Shown piece by piece: positions 13,128 through 21,645 of a stretch of DNA of 36,722 bases. The notes under the pieces are model-generated. The model did no database searches, had not been told where the DNA came from, and saw only the letters and a list, made by a program, of their open reading frames with translations. The stretch spans positions 1-36,722 of IMG/VR virus record IMGVR_UViG_3300006929_000044. One strand, given 5' to 3'. The position numbers and the translations under genes were made by a program. Source of the DNA: a virus. The stretch's first letter is position 1. Each line of letters opens with the position of its first letter.

Positions 13128-14016
13128 ACAGGTCAGGGCCGTACTTATCAACAGCTGATTTTCGGATGATGTATTCGCCGCCGTGGGCTGTTATGTCTTT
13201 CGGACCGGAGCCGGAGAGTAAGCCGCCCAGGGCATAATCATCATCGCCAGCGTCACCGTCGTCGCCGCCTGAATCGCCGCCGCCTCCGCCTGAATCGCCT
13301 GACCCGTCGTCGTCATCGCCGCTGTCTGAATCTGGATCGCCTACCGCCTCGCTATCTTCCCCCACTCCTCCGCCGGGATCACCGGGCGAACCTCCGGCGG
13401 GCGCACCGTCTCCTGATGCGGATGCCGGGTCTGTTAGTGCCTCTGTGTTAGCCATAGAAATAGCAGCCTGCGTTGCGGTTGGGGGGCCGGTAACTTCAGT
13501 TGTATCGTCTAAACCCGGCGGGCCTCCTAGACCGCCTAACGTGCCCGTTGGATCAATGCCCCATGCATCAAGTGCAGTCGTGTCTACATCGTCGTCTTCG
13601 CCAAAAAAGTAGTCGTAGCCACGCGCCACTGTGAACGGGATCGACAAGAGTGAAAACGGTGGGAAGGCAAGACCCAACGCTGTGAAAAGCGCGCTTGCCA
13701 TGTTGAAAGACAAGGGGCCTACCTCTTCCAAAGGCGTGTCATCTACGTCGCCGTCTGAAATTTGTTCAAAACCTTGTATATTATCTAAAGCGGCGGCAAA
13801 CTCGTCAGGGCTAATTTCTCCAAGACTAGCCCCAGGCCCCGTGCCTGCTACAGCACCAGTACCGGTTCCTGGCATGACTATCCTTTGCGGACCCGGCGGA
13901 AGCAGACTTGTGGGAACTAAGGTTGGGTACTTAGCCGGGTCCTGGTTTTGTTTTGGGTCTACTATAGCTCCTGGCCCTAGTAAACCTAAGCTCTGTACAG
14001 CGCTTGATACACTCAT
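13090..14016 (-). CDS. Virion-associated protein with Gly/Asp/Ser linker
   Basis: A 308-residue protein, the last gene of the late operon. It has a Gly/Pro-rich N-terminus, a hydrophobic segment around 105-130 (MASALFTALGLAFPPFSLLSIPF) that may insert in membrane, a long low-complexity linker of Gly, Asp and Ser (about 195-265), and a C-terminal DITAHGGEYIIRKSAVDKYG segment. GGE-x-I-x-x-x-AV-x-x-YG ends recur in phage virion and tail-associated proteins. This supports a structural or ejection role, not lysis. No enzymatic motif was seen. Function uncertain. Confidence 0.55.
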   Translation of the reverse strand: MSVSSAVQSLGLLGPGAIVDPKQNQDPAKYPTLVPTSLLPPGPQRIVMPGTGTGAVAGTGPGASLGEISPDEFAAALDNIQGFEQISDGDVDDTPLEEVGPLSFNMASALFTALGLAFPPFSLLSIPFTVARGYDYFFGEDDDVDTTALDAWGIDPTGTLGGLGGPPGLDDTTEVTGPPTATQAAISMANTEALTDPASASGDGAPAGGSPGDPGGGVGEDSEAVGDPDSDSGDDDDGSGDSGGGGGDSGGDDGDAGDDDYALGGLLSGSGPKDITAHGGEYIIRKSAVDKYGPDLFNLLNKGLLSAS

Positions 14017-14017
14017 C

Positions 14018-14353
14018 TTATTTTCCTGGATGGCTGCCGTTGTGCATGTGCGAGAGTTTATCCACTTCCTTACGCACAGCTGCTAGCTCTGCTATTATAC
14101 TAGCGGTTTCTCTAGCTTTTGATTCTCTCTCCTTGGGAGCTAACATATCAGATATTACCCGTAGCCTTTGCGTATGGTTTTGGATAGAAACTTCTTGAGA
14201 ATCAGTTGTCTTATCTTGTTGACGTAGCCTGGACTCTATATCCGATAACTGCTCTATAACTGACTGCAACTTTGTCTTTACAATTACAAAGGCGGTTACT
14301 ACACTGACCAACATACCTGCCAAGGTAAGTATCATTCTGGCGTCTAGTTCCAT
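14018..14353 (-). CDS. Membrane-anchored coiled-coil protein (spanin-like candidate)
   Basis: A 111-residue protein with one N-terminal membrane helix (about residues 7-25, ILTLAGMLVSVVTAFVIV), then a long helical, heptad-like region (28-95) and a polar end with HMHNGSHPGK. N-in topology with a periplasmic coiled coil is the layout of inner-membrane spanins (Rz), and the gene lies beside holin-like and lytic-enzyme-like genes. No lipoprotein partner gene (o-spanin with a lipobox) was found nested or next to it, so spanin is only a candidate. Generic phage membrane proteins with the same layout exist. Confidence 0.5.
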   Translation of the reverse strand: MELDARMILTLAGMLVSVVTAFVIVKTKLQSVIEQLSDIESRLRQQDKTTDSQEVSIQNHTQRLRVISDMLAPKERESKARETASIIAELAAVRKEVDKLSHMHNGSHPGK

Positions 14354-14362
14354 AGGGGAAAT

Positions 14363-14512
14363 CTACCAAGAAGTAGGTAAGGGGTAAGGTTGGCTACAGT
14401 TACAGCTACTGCACTGGCAATTGTCGCACTTACAGGGAGAGTCGGAGTTGTTACAGTGGCACTGCTTAGCCTCGCACGAGCAGTCCATGCACTGGTTATT
14501 AGACTGTTCCAT
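14363..14512 (-). CDS. Metallothionein-like Cys-rich peptide
   Basis: A 49-residue peptide with 11 cysteines (C8, 11, 13, 18, 20, 27, 29, 32, 34, 37, 39), nearly all as CxC or CxxC, plus H19. This density and spacing is that of metallothioneins, which bind Zn, Cd or Cu in clusters. The frame extends to 14578, but AAGGG five to six bases before ATG 14512 marks the start; the extra residues would be basic and unrelated. Its first 14 bases overlap the end of the holin-like gene. It lies inside the late operon's lysis-like end. I cannot match it to a named subfamily. A small zinc-finger protein is less likely, because there is no finger spacing. Confidence 0.65.
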   Translation of the reverse strand: MEQSNNQCMDCSCEAKQCHCNNSDSPCKCDNCQCSSCNCSQPYPLPTSW

Positions 14513-14672
14513 CTTTGCCCTTCTTTTTACTTTTAATTTCCAAGATTGTTTGATATATTCTGATAGACATCCATACAACTGTTAACAAGCTGGCCAATGC
14601 CGGTATCCACTCCATAACAGTTCCCAGAGCAACTGCCCCGGCAGCTATGTCCACTGGTGTTTTACTATCCAT
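14499..14672 (-). CDS. Small holin-like membrane protein
   Basis: A 57-residue protein with a short acidic/polar N-terminus, two hydrophobic stretches (about 8-22 and 25-43, with WIPALASLLTVVWMSIRIY) and a strongly basic tail (KSKKKGKDG). Two short membrane helices followed by a charged tail is the class II holin layout. ATG 14672 is preferred to an in-frame ATG four codons upstream, though ribosome binding signals are weak. The larger gene upstream is a lytic-enzyme candidate, so the pair could form a holin-endolysin cassette. A second, different holin-like gene lies next to terL. Confidence 0.6.
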   Translation of the reverse strand: MDSKTPVDIAAGAVALGTVMEWIPALASLLTVVWMSIRIYQTILEIKSKKKGKDGTV

Positions 14673-14695
14673 GCTGCTTACCAACCCTTTAAAAA

Positions 14696-15814
14696 CTATA
14701 GACCACCGCCGATTAAGCCCAAGCCGGGTCGTGGATGTTGTGAAAGTGCCTTGTAAGTATCGCTAATAGGTTCTAGTTGTTTCAATGCTTCTCTCACCAC
14801 TGCCGTATCAGTTCGTTTTTTAACAGGTATTTTATTCAAAAGTTTTCGCGTTTTATTTATCTTTTCCGTAGCATCGCTTTGATATTTTTTTAAATAGTTT
14901 AAATATTCTGGATCGTTTTTAACAGCCTTTTTATACTTAGCCCTGTCAATCACCACCCATTTGAACTTACCTGGCCCCTGCTTTTTATACCGTAACCCCA
15001 TATTCTTCAACGATGCTGTTACATGGGTATTTTCACCCGGACCTCCAATCATTTGCTCATCACCAAAGGCGGAGCTAACGCTTCCCCATTCCCATTCAGG
15101 TTTACCAGTGGAATCAAGAACTACCTTACCATTTCTAATCTTCTTCACCCACTTTGGTAGCACTTTTGTATATATCATTTTATTCGCTTCACCGCCTGTT
15201 TCTACTTCTCTGACTAGCTTGTGAAGCTCTTCCGGTGTAGTTGGAGCAACGCCTTTATTCTTACTTAATACGTCTTTCCAATATTCATCTTTCTGTTTGT
15301 TTGTTCCGCCGTGCCATGCCTTTGCTGTTTTTTCCAAGTTGCCGCCTCTGGTTTTTAATTCACGTTCCCAAGCTTCTTTGAACAGTTTAGGGTAGTGTAT
15401 TTTATGTTGTTCCAAGGGTATAAAACCTGCTCCTCCTAGACCCATTCCTGGTTTAACAGGTTCTAACCTTTCAAACATATTTTTTATATCGCGAAGGCCG
15501 AGGACTTCTATTAATCCTCCGAGTCCTTCAGATTCTTCAACCGGCTTGAGTAGACCTTCAGTCGCTAGCCTCTCCTGCTCTCTCCTGTGCGCTATCTCCC
15601 TGTGTTCACTTTGTAAACCAGGTTGTTTAAGCAGTGGACTTGGTTCAGGAGGTCTTGGATACTCCATCTGTCTAAGCGACATGGGCCGCTCAGGAGGTCT
15701 TGGATACTCCATCTGTCTAAGCGGTACAAGTCGTTTAGGTAGTCCTGGTACAGGTTGATTGTTTAGTAAACCCATGCTACTCAATCCCACAATTACGCTT
15801 AAAACTGCTAACAC
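14696..15814 (-). CDS. Candidate lytic transglycosylase / virion lysozyme-like protein
   Basis: A 372-residue protein starting at GTG 15814 with GGGGAAG about nine bases upstream. The N-terminus (1-17) is weakly hydrophobic. Residues 28-57 hold two copies of LRQMEYPRPPE encoded by a direct DNA repeat. The central part has two elements reminiscent of lysozyme-like transglycosylases: NLEKTAKAWHGG (159-170, like the AYNGG motif) and VETGGEANK (204-212) followed by GSVSSAFGDEQMIGG (244-258), where E205 would be the catalytic acid. The order of these elements is unusual. A role in peptidoglycan cleavage, during entry or lysis, is inferred from motif resemblance and the neighbouring holin-like gene. 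Confidence 0.45.
   Translation of the reverse strand: MLAVLSVIVGLSSMGLLNNQPVPGLPKRLVPLRQMEYPRPPERPMSLRQMEYPRPPEPSPLLKQPGLQSEHREIAHRREQERLATEGLLKPVEESEGLGGLIEVLGLRDIKNMFERLEPVKPGMGLGGAGFIPLEQHKIHYPKLFKEAWERELKTRGGNLEKTAKAWHGGTNKQKDEYWKDVLSKNKGVAPTTPEELHKLVREVETGGEANKMIYTKVLPKWVKKIRNGKVVLDSTGKPEWEWGSVSSAFGDEQMIGGPGENTHVTASLKNMGLRYKKQGPGKFKWVVIDRAKYKKAVKNDPEYLNYLKKYQSDATEKINKTRKLLNKIPVKKRTDTAVVREALKQLEPISDTYKALSQHPRPGLGLIGGGL
15645..15723 (-). repeat. 34-bp direct repeat, 45-bp period, inside the lytic-enzyme candidate
   Basis: Bases 15645-15678 and 15690-15723 are identical. The 45-base period keeps the frame and duplicates LRQMEYPRPPE plus four linker residues. Perfect identity indicates a recent duplication or ongoing slippage in a Pro-rich linker. 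Confidence 0.9.
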
Positions 15815-15820
15815 TTTTAA

Positions 15821-18760
15821 TTATCTTCCCCAACGCTCTTTCTTTACTTCTTCGTTATATTCTTCCGCCCCGCCTAGTAACCAGTTATATACCAAGGGTC
15901 CGACTAGAGGAACTGCCCTTGCGTTATACTTGTTTATTTCCTCACCTTTGATAACCGATGTCCCGGTATCTAAAGCGGCGTCTATTACATTAGTTGCGGG
16001 CATGATTACATCTATCGCCCAGTCTGTGAATTTACCGTCTTTGACATACTTCTCTATCCCGTAACGGTTAAAGCCGTAAACTCCTAACAAAGCCCATAGA
16101 GATTTTTCAGGTAGTTTGTCCAGTTCCGGGTCGCGTCCCATTAGCATGTCTTTAATAGCCCCCGTGCCAACATTAGCAGCGGATAAATAACCAGCTAGTA
16201 AACCAGCGTTTTTAATAGCCTTTGACTTACTACCCTCTTTCCACTCTTTCACCACGTTTCTTCTAACTACGTCATATTGTTTAAGCATAAATGATTTAAG
16301 AGCGTATAGTATCCTACCGTTTTTCATATCTATGTATTTCTGCGGCATCTCTAACAGGCTGATAGGTTGCATATCAGATAACTCGTTAAAGGCGTGGAAC
16401 TTAACAAGCTCTGTGACTTTTCCACCCTTTTTAATATTTTTTAAATCTGCAACTAAATCGTCTATATCGTCTTTGTAAAACTTGCCCCACTTTTCCCTAA
16501 ACGCTTTCTCTCCTTTTTCGCTTTTTACAAGATTAGCGTTTTTACGAAGCGCTGCGTTCATGCTTGTTTGTTTACCCAGCCTGTCAATGGCTCTAAAACC
16601 TGACCACTTAAACAAACCCCTTAACGCCTTAGTGGTCTTAGCTGAATCGGCAAATTCCTGACCTATATCGTCTAGTCCTACGTCCACCATCTTTACATTT
16701 TTAGTCCCAAACATAGATGCAATGGTATTTCTAAACCCGTGTAACGCGCCTGATACTCCTATGTCTCCTAACTGTGTAACTGCAGATACGGGATTAGCTA
16801 TAGTTCCCATATAACCCAAGTCTCGTGCAGTACTTGTTACAGAACCTGGAATCTGCTCTCCGCCTTTTAAGCGGCTTTGTATCAGAGATATAAGCTCATT
16901 TTGTTTAGCTGAGCTTATGTTCTTCATTTCCCGGCTGAGAATATTTGATAATGTTTCGGGATCATAAGACCCAGACCACGGTTTAAGTACCTTTCCTGTT
17001 TTATCGGAAACCTTTTTACCCTTGTTAAAAAGTTTAGCCCTGGCAATATCGTTTACGGAGTTTCGCACGTACATTTGCAGAGCTTGTTCCGGACTGTCGT
17101 AAAATTCTAATATATTACTATTAACATCTTCAACTACTCTACTATGCTGTGCTTTGGCTCTGGGAACTTTTTCACCGTACCCCCTAATTACCTGGTCTAC
17201 TAAAGTATCTCTTCGGTGCTTGGGTATATCTTTTATTGCCCCGTAACCTTTATCAGCCACTTCTTTCTGCAACCGCTTTATTATTTTGCTTTGCTCATCA
17301 GCACCCCAGTAATTTAATAGTTTTTCATAACTGCCCTTTTTAATTTTTCTGGGGAAGTGGTTTTTAATATAACCTACTTCTATGCCTTCATGTTTCATTT
17401 TATCGCGCAGCTTAGACGTAACTTCCAGAACAGTGTCAAATTGTTTTTGCATATCAGTTGACATCATTCTCCTGGCTTGTTCAAATCTACCATTGGCCAG
17501 GTGCATGGAGAGGGCTTCCTTAGTAGGGCCTTTAATCTCCTTTAGACTTTTTAAAAACGGTTCAACTTTTTCAATAGTTTTTGTAGTGTGAACACGGGTA
17601 TCGAATTCAAACTGGCGAAGACGCCTTAGAATTGGTTCTGATATGTTTCCAATTCTTGTAGACAAGCTGCCAAAAAGTTCGTCTATTCCTTTAGAGTAAA
17701 ACCTGGATACGGTTTGATCTTCCGCTGCATTGGTGAGGATTCTCTGCGCGGCTTTCTGAGATGCTGGGATGTGTATTTCTCTATTGGTTTTTTCCATTGC
17801 ACGTTCAAGCGGCATACCACCCATGTTCAGCATGTCTCTTTTAGTTCCCGCTAACGCTTGATCCGCATCTACACCTGCCGCCATCTTACCTGCCATTATA
17901 TGGTCTGCTTTGTCCATTATTTTATTAGCAGGTCTTTTACTCACCGCTGATACACCTTTGCCAAGGCCCAGTAGCACTCCTGTACCGCCAGCGGCTAAAG
18001 CTCCGGATGCAAGAGCCTTATCTATATCTACTTCTTCTCCAGCGGCTATATCGTCTGCTACGCTATAGCCAACACCTAAAGCTCCGCCCACTCCTGTCCT
18101 TGCCCCGAAACGTCCCAGTTGTTGTACTGGCGTTGCTCCTGCCTTGGCGGGTCCTAGAAAAGGTATATATGTAAAAGGGTCCGCTACAGTAGCTCCGCCT
18201 AATTGACCGGCAGTTCTGGCCACGCTATCTTGATCTGGATCAAAAAGTCTGCCGTACTTATCCAGTAGTTCTCTCTCCTTAGCTCTGCGTATCATGGAAC
18301 GTCTGGTTCCGTAATCAGCTTCGTCAAAACCTTCCCCGTAGGATTCTTCAGGCGACTTATAGTCAAACACTTCATCGTTGGTGAACAGGTCAAATGTACC
18401 TATAGGCGCAAAAGATTCTAAAATATCTCCTATGTTTTGCGCAAGCGTGGGGGTTTCAGCTGAGCCGTACCAAAACTGTTCCCAAGAACTGTTACTACCG
18501 GTTTTGACAAATACTCCCTGGTCTGGTAAATACCTATCCCCTGGCTCCAGCCCGTTTTCTCCCAGCCTTGGATCGTTTTTTATATCCTTCTCTGTTAAGA
18601 CAACGCCCATCTCTGTTTCTTCGTTTCCACTGCTAAACACTCGGTTTACAGTAGCGACGCCGTCTTTTATTTCATAGGTATCCCCCGGCTCTAGCCCCTT
18701 TTTCATAAGATCAGGGTTGGCTCTTAAATCAGCTAAGGTTAGGGTTTTTACTTCGCTCAT
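15821..18760 (-). CDS. Large internal virion (DNA-ejection) protein, 979 aa
   Basis: The second-largest protein and the probable counterpart of T7 gp16-type ejection proteins. Two related short motifs sit at the N-terminus (residues 8-33 and 56-82, both with NDP or NPD, GLEPGD and a Tyr). A Gly/Ala-rich, membrane-like stretch (about 195-265) follows, then a long helical and basic middle, and a C-terminal region (about 800-960) containing ILYALKSFMLKQYDVVRR, which I recall from large virion proteins of marine podoviruses. No transglycosylase motif was seen in it; the neighbouring gene may supply that function. Its start overlaps the stop of the upstream virion gene. Confidence 0.65.
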   Translation of the reverse strand: MSEVKTLTLADLRANPDLMKKGLEPGDTYEIKDGVATVNRVFSSGNEETEMGVVLTEKDIKNDPRLGENGLEPGDRYLPDQGVFVKTGSNSSWEQFWYGSAETPTLAQNIGDILESFAPIGTFDLFTNDEVFDYKSPEESYGEGFDEADYGTRRSMIRRAKERELLDKYGRLFDPDQDSVARTAGQLGGATVADPFTYIPFLGPAKAGATPVQQLGRFGARTGVGGALGVGYSVADDIAAGEEVDIDKALASGALAAGGTGVLLGLGKGVSAVSKRPANKIMDKADHIMAGKMAAGVDADQALAGTKRDMLNMGGMPLERAMEKTNREIHIPASQKAAQRILTNAAEDQTVSRFYSKGIDELFGSLSTRIGNISEPILRRLRQFEFDTRVHTTKTIEKVEPFLKSLKEIKGPTKEALSMHLANGRFEQARRMMSTDMQKQFDTVLEVTSKLRDKMKHEGIEVGYIKNHFPRKIKKGSYEKLLNYWGADEQSKIIKRLQKEVADKGYGAIKDIPKHRRDTLVDQVIRGYGEKVPRAKAQHSRVVEDVNSNILEFYDSPEQALQMYVRNSVNDIARAKLFNKGKKVSDKTGKVLKPWSGSYDPETLSNILSREMKNISSAKQNELISLIQSRLKGGEQIPGSVTSTARDLGYMGTIANPVSAVTQLGDIGVSGALHGFRNTIASMFGTKNVKMVDVGLDDIGQEFADSAKTTKALRGLFKWSGFRAIDRLGKQTSMNAALRKNANLVKSEKGEKAFREKWGKFYKDDIDDLVADLKNIKKGGKVTELVKFHAFNELSDMQPISLLEMPQKYIDMKNGRILYALKSFMLKQYDVVRRNVVKEWKEGSKSKAIKNAGLLAGYLSAANVGTGAIKDMLMGRDPELDKLPEKSLWALLGVYGFNRYGIEKYVKDGKFTDWAIDVIMPATNVIDAALDTGTSVIKGEEINKYNARAVPLVGPLVYNWLLGGAEEYNEEVKKERWGR

Positions 18761-19995
18761 TTTGTTACCACTATTTTAGTCCCAGGTGGAAGCGCCAGAC
18801 CTTCTATAGGTGCATTGCTACTACTGCTGCTACCCACAGCTTGATTAGCTGCGTCTACTATGCTCATATCTGTACCGTTTGCTGCCGAGTCTCGTAAAAT
18901 AGCTAACACACGGTCTGTCATTTCTTTTGATATTGCCTCGTTTTTACCCGCACCGATATAAGTACGCCAAGACCTATCGCCGCCTTTAATAGCTCCATCT
19001 TCTAATCCCGCTGCAATAGCATTTTGCACTCGCTCTATTGTAGCCTTGGTATTGGGCCACGTACTCATGGCAAGTCGTTCCCTAGCGATACTTAACCTTT
19101 GTTCCTCTGCTGCTATACGCTGTTCATTGGCAGCCCTTCTTAACGAAAGGTCTTCTCTTTTTAAACGCCGATCTGCTTCTAGGTTTTGCTGTTTTACAAG
19201 ATTAGCATATACCGCTGCTTCGTCCTTTGTAACATCTAGGTTACCCATTATAAAGTCCTGTACAAGGGATACGTTATTTCTAGCACCCATTTTAGAAAGT
19301 ATCTTGAAAAATCTATCCCATCCGCCAGACACGGGCTGAGAACCCATTATCTCTCCCGGCGCATTTGTCAACAACCCTGCTAAAATTGATCTTTCCCCGT
19401 GATCTGCTTTAGCATTGTTGCTAATGTCTCTTCCTTTATCTAAAGCTTCACTGACTATGGAGTCTTTTCTGTTTACAGTTACGGCTTCAGGAGGTGCGAC
19501 TCTGGAAACTACGTCTCTGGGAGCTACAGGTTTAGCTTCATAAGCTGCGTTTTCTTTCATCAATTTTGCTTGGTCAAAAGCTCTTAATATAGCTTCCTCT
19601 TCCCGAATTGCTTCGTTAATAGAACTAGGGTCATATTCTCTCGTCCCTTTGGGCAGCAATTCTCCTAGTAATCCAAGTTTCACCCAGGCAGGTATTGTTC
19701 CTTCCGTTTCAGAGGGAGACGAAAATTTCTGAAATTCTTTCGCTCGCCTATGTTCTTCAATAATAGCTAGCTCTTTCCGCGTTGCTTCGTTAATAGAACT
19801 AGGGTCATGGTCTGTTGTTCCTTCAGGCAACAATGCCCCTGCTAATCCAAGTTTCGCCCAAGCGGGTATTCTTTCAGGTAAATCAGGCACAGTTTCTACC
19901 GTTACTCTCCCCGCACCTCCGGGAACTGGGTTATAAGTCGTAGTCCCTGGCATAAGAGAATAAGCATCGTGGATAACACTACGTGATTTTGCCAT
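18757..19995 (-). CDS. Internal virion protein with 58-residue internal repeat
   Basis: A 412-residue protein of the ejection-protein group. Two copies of a module beginning IPAWxKLGL and including DPSSINEA lie at residues about 43-90 and 101-148. The middle (260-315) is a long charged coiled coil (RRLKREDLSLRRAANEQR and onward). The C-terminus is Ser/Gly/Pro-rich. Its place between the S74-chaperone and 979-aa genes matches T7 gp14/gp15-type internal proteins. It overlaps the next gene by four bases, indicating coupled translation. Exact homology not recognised. Confidence 0.6.
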   Translation of the reverse strand: MAKSRSVIHDAYSLMPGTTTYNPVPGGAGRVTVETVPDLPERIPAWAKLGLAGALLPEGTTDHDPSSINEATRKELAIIEEHRRAKEFQKFSSPSETEGTIPAWVKLGLLGELLPKGTREYDPSSINEAIREEEAILRAFDQAKLMKENAAYEAKPVAPRDVVSRVAPPEAVTVNRKDSIVSEALDKGRDISNNAKADHGERSILAGLLTNAPGEIMGSQPVSGGWDRFFKILSKMGARNNVSLVQDFIMGNLDVTKDEAAVYANLVKQQNLEADRRLKREDLSLRRAANEQRIAAEEQRLSIARERLAMSTWPNTKATIERVQNAIAAGLEDGAIKGGDRSWRTYIGAGKNEAISKEMTDRVLAILRDSAANGTDMSIVDAANQAVGSSSSSNAPIEGLALPPGTKIVVTK

Positions 19996-20015
19996 GATTC
20001 AGTAACCTTTTCACC

Positions 20016-20549
20016 TTAGACTAAACTTTTAATACTGGGTCCACGTACTGAAAACTTTGCAAGCAGGTTTGCAAGGTTTATAGCTTGCTTTTTATAATCG
20101 TCAGCTGTATTAACCTGGTAAGGAGAAGACACATTACCGCCCCAGCTACTACTGCCCCCTCTCATACCCAGATTAGTAAGACTTCCAAAACCTGCTCCTA
20201 TTCCCCCCACTGGTTTAGGATCAATAGAGCCTAGTTTTGAAAATTCTCCCACGCTATCCATTAATTCTTTAGCTGTTTTTTTTCTGCTAAATTTCCACTC
20301 ACCCGTGTCTGGGTCTTTACTACCTTCTATACCAGCATCGGTTAATTTCTGTAACTCTGAACCTTGATAATCTACAGCCATTGCTTCGTCAGCGGCTATG
20401 TCTCCAGAGCCGTATTCAGGCGCGTTTTCAAAAACATTTTCCAAAGCTTCTATTTGTTCTGGGTCTGTTATCCGCACTCTTCCCATGTTTTCAAAAGGAT
20501 TTGAAAAACCTAGATTTTTAGAATTAAAAATATTGTTCATAAAGTCCAT
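20016..20549 (-). CDS. Hypothetical virion-region protein, 177 aa
   Basis: A 177-residue polar protein with a Gly/Ser-rich segment around 115-140 (GGIGAGFGSLTNLGMRGG) and a helical C-terminus (DDYKKQAINLANLLAKF). There is no membrane helix and no catalytic motif. It begins three bases after the S74-domain gene and lies upstream of two large internal virion genes, so it is probably a minor virion or ejection component. Family not recognised. Confidence 0.55.
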   Translation of the reverse strand: MDFMNNIFNSKNLGFSNPFENMGRVRITDPEQIEALENVFENAPEYGSGDIAADEAMAVDYQGSELQKLTDAGIEGSKDPDTGEWKFSRKKTAKELMDSVGEFSKLGSIDPKPVGGIGAGFGSLTNLGMRGGSSSWGGNVSSPYQVNTADDYKKQAINLANLLAKFSVRGPSIKSLV

Positions 20550-20552
20550 GAT

Positions 20553-21644
20553 CTATACCCCCAACCTGCTATAGTTTACTCGGAGGTATCCGTCGCTTCC
20601 CTGTAGGACAGCCTCTGGCATAATCTTCATAGCCTGTTGAGCAATAACGCCAAACTCTATCTGATTACCCGCCAGTTCTCTACCCTTCTTGTTCCACTTC
20701 CAGGTATAGAGCTTAATACCATTGACAAGTTTGCCTACAAGTTTGATATCACTCTTGAGCCTAATGTCAGAGGCTCCAAATATAGGAGCAGCTGCCCCTA
20801 CCAATCCAGCTATTTGAGTTGCTGTGCTAGGACCGCCAGGCATTACCTGAGAACCTGTACCTCGCATAGTCTGTTGCATCTGCGTAGAACTACCCAAACC
20901 GGCTAAGCCTCCTAACAAGTTAGCATAGGTGGTCAGCTGTGCTCTACGCGCTTCCTGCTCTTGCTGAGCCAGCCTAGCTGCGTCTTGCAGTAGCGCCGCA
21001 TCTCTGGACTCATCTCTCTGCCCTATAGCCTCTCGCAGCGAGGGTTCAACCATTAAGGTTTGTAACTGGTTTTGAGCATGTCCTTGTACTCTACCTAAAG
21101 CGCCTATTCTTCGGTCTTCTGCCATTTGAAGAGACTTGGCCAACTGATCTTGGATTAAATCTTCTCTGCGTATTTGCTGATTAGCCGCAAGCTCTTCCAA
21201 AGCTGTGCTGCCCATTCCAAACTGACCTGCTTGCATAGCCTGTTGCTGAGCCAGTAGTTTATCTCGCTCTGTCAACTGTCTAGCTTGGTTTGCTATGGCC
21301 CCTGTACGGGCAAGGTGTAGCGGGTCTTGGAAAATATCACCCCTGGCCAGTTGCACATCTCTGTTGAAAAAGTCTTGATATGTAGGAGCAATTTGACCAG
21401 TAGCTGTTTGACTTAGCCCTGTGTATAGATCGTGAGCACGAGATGTTTCAGCTGCTTCCCCTGGAACTAAGCCATCTCTGTATAGATCAACAGCGGTTTG
21501 AAACTCGCCTTTTATCTGCGGTAGAAGTTCATCTATAAAAGGAACCACGGGAGCGTAAGGCTGTATCTCTGTAGAACCTTGAGTAGCCGATTGTTGCGGC
21601 GTATTTACAACTACGGGAGGGGGAGAACGAAATATACCACCCAT
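20553..21644 (-). CDS. Virion protein with C-terminal S74 intramolecular chaperone
   Basis: A 363-residue protein. The N-terminal two thirds is Gln/Ala-rich and helical (about 90-235). A Gly/Ala hydrophobic segment follows (about 235-290). The last 72 residues (292-363) form a peptidase S74 / endosialidase-type chaperone: SDIRLKSDI with the cleavage-site Ser292-Asp, then GVIAQQAMKIMPEAV and a terminal VNYSRLG. Such domains trimerise the protein and cut themselves off. They are usually found on tail fibres, but here the body looks like an internal or tail-associated helical protein among the ejection genes. Confidence 0.75.
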   Translation of the reverse strand: MGGIFRSPPPVVVNTPQQSATQGSTEIQPYAPVVPFIDELLPQIKGEFQTAVDLYRDGLVPGEAAETSRAHDLYTGLSQTATGQIAPTYQDFFNRDVQLARGDIFQDPLHLARTGAIANQARQLTERDKLLAQQQAMQAGQFGMGSTALEELAANQQIRREDLIQDQLAKSLQMAEDRRIGALGRVQGHAQNQLQTLMVEPSLREAIGQRDESRDAALLQDAARLAQQEQEARRAQLTTYANLLGGLAGLGSSTQMQQTMRGTGSQVMPGGPSTATQIAGLVGAAAPIFGASDIRLKSDIKLVGKLVNGIKLYTWKWNKKGRELAGNQIEFGVIAQQAMKIMPEAVLQGSDGYLRVNYSRLGV

Positions 21645-21645
21645 C

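Noticed and set aside
14018-14353. Rz/Rz1 spanin pair
   Set aside because: An Rz-like layout exists, but no nested or adjacent lipobox-containing partner frame was found, so only a candidate i-spanin is listed.
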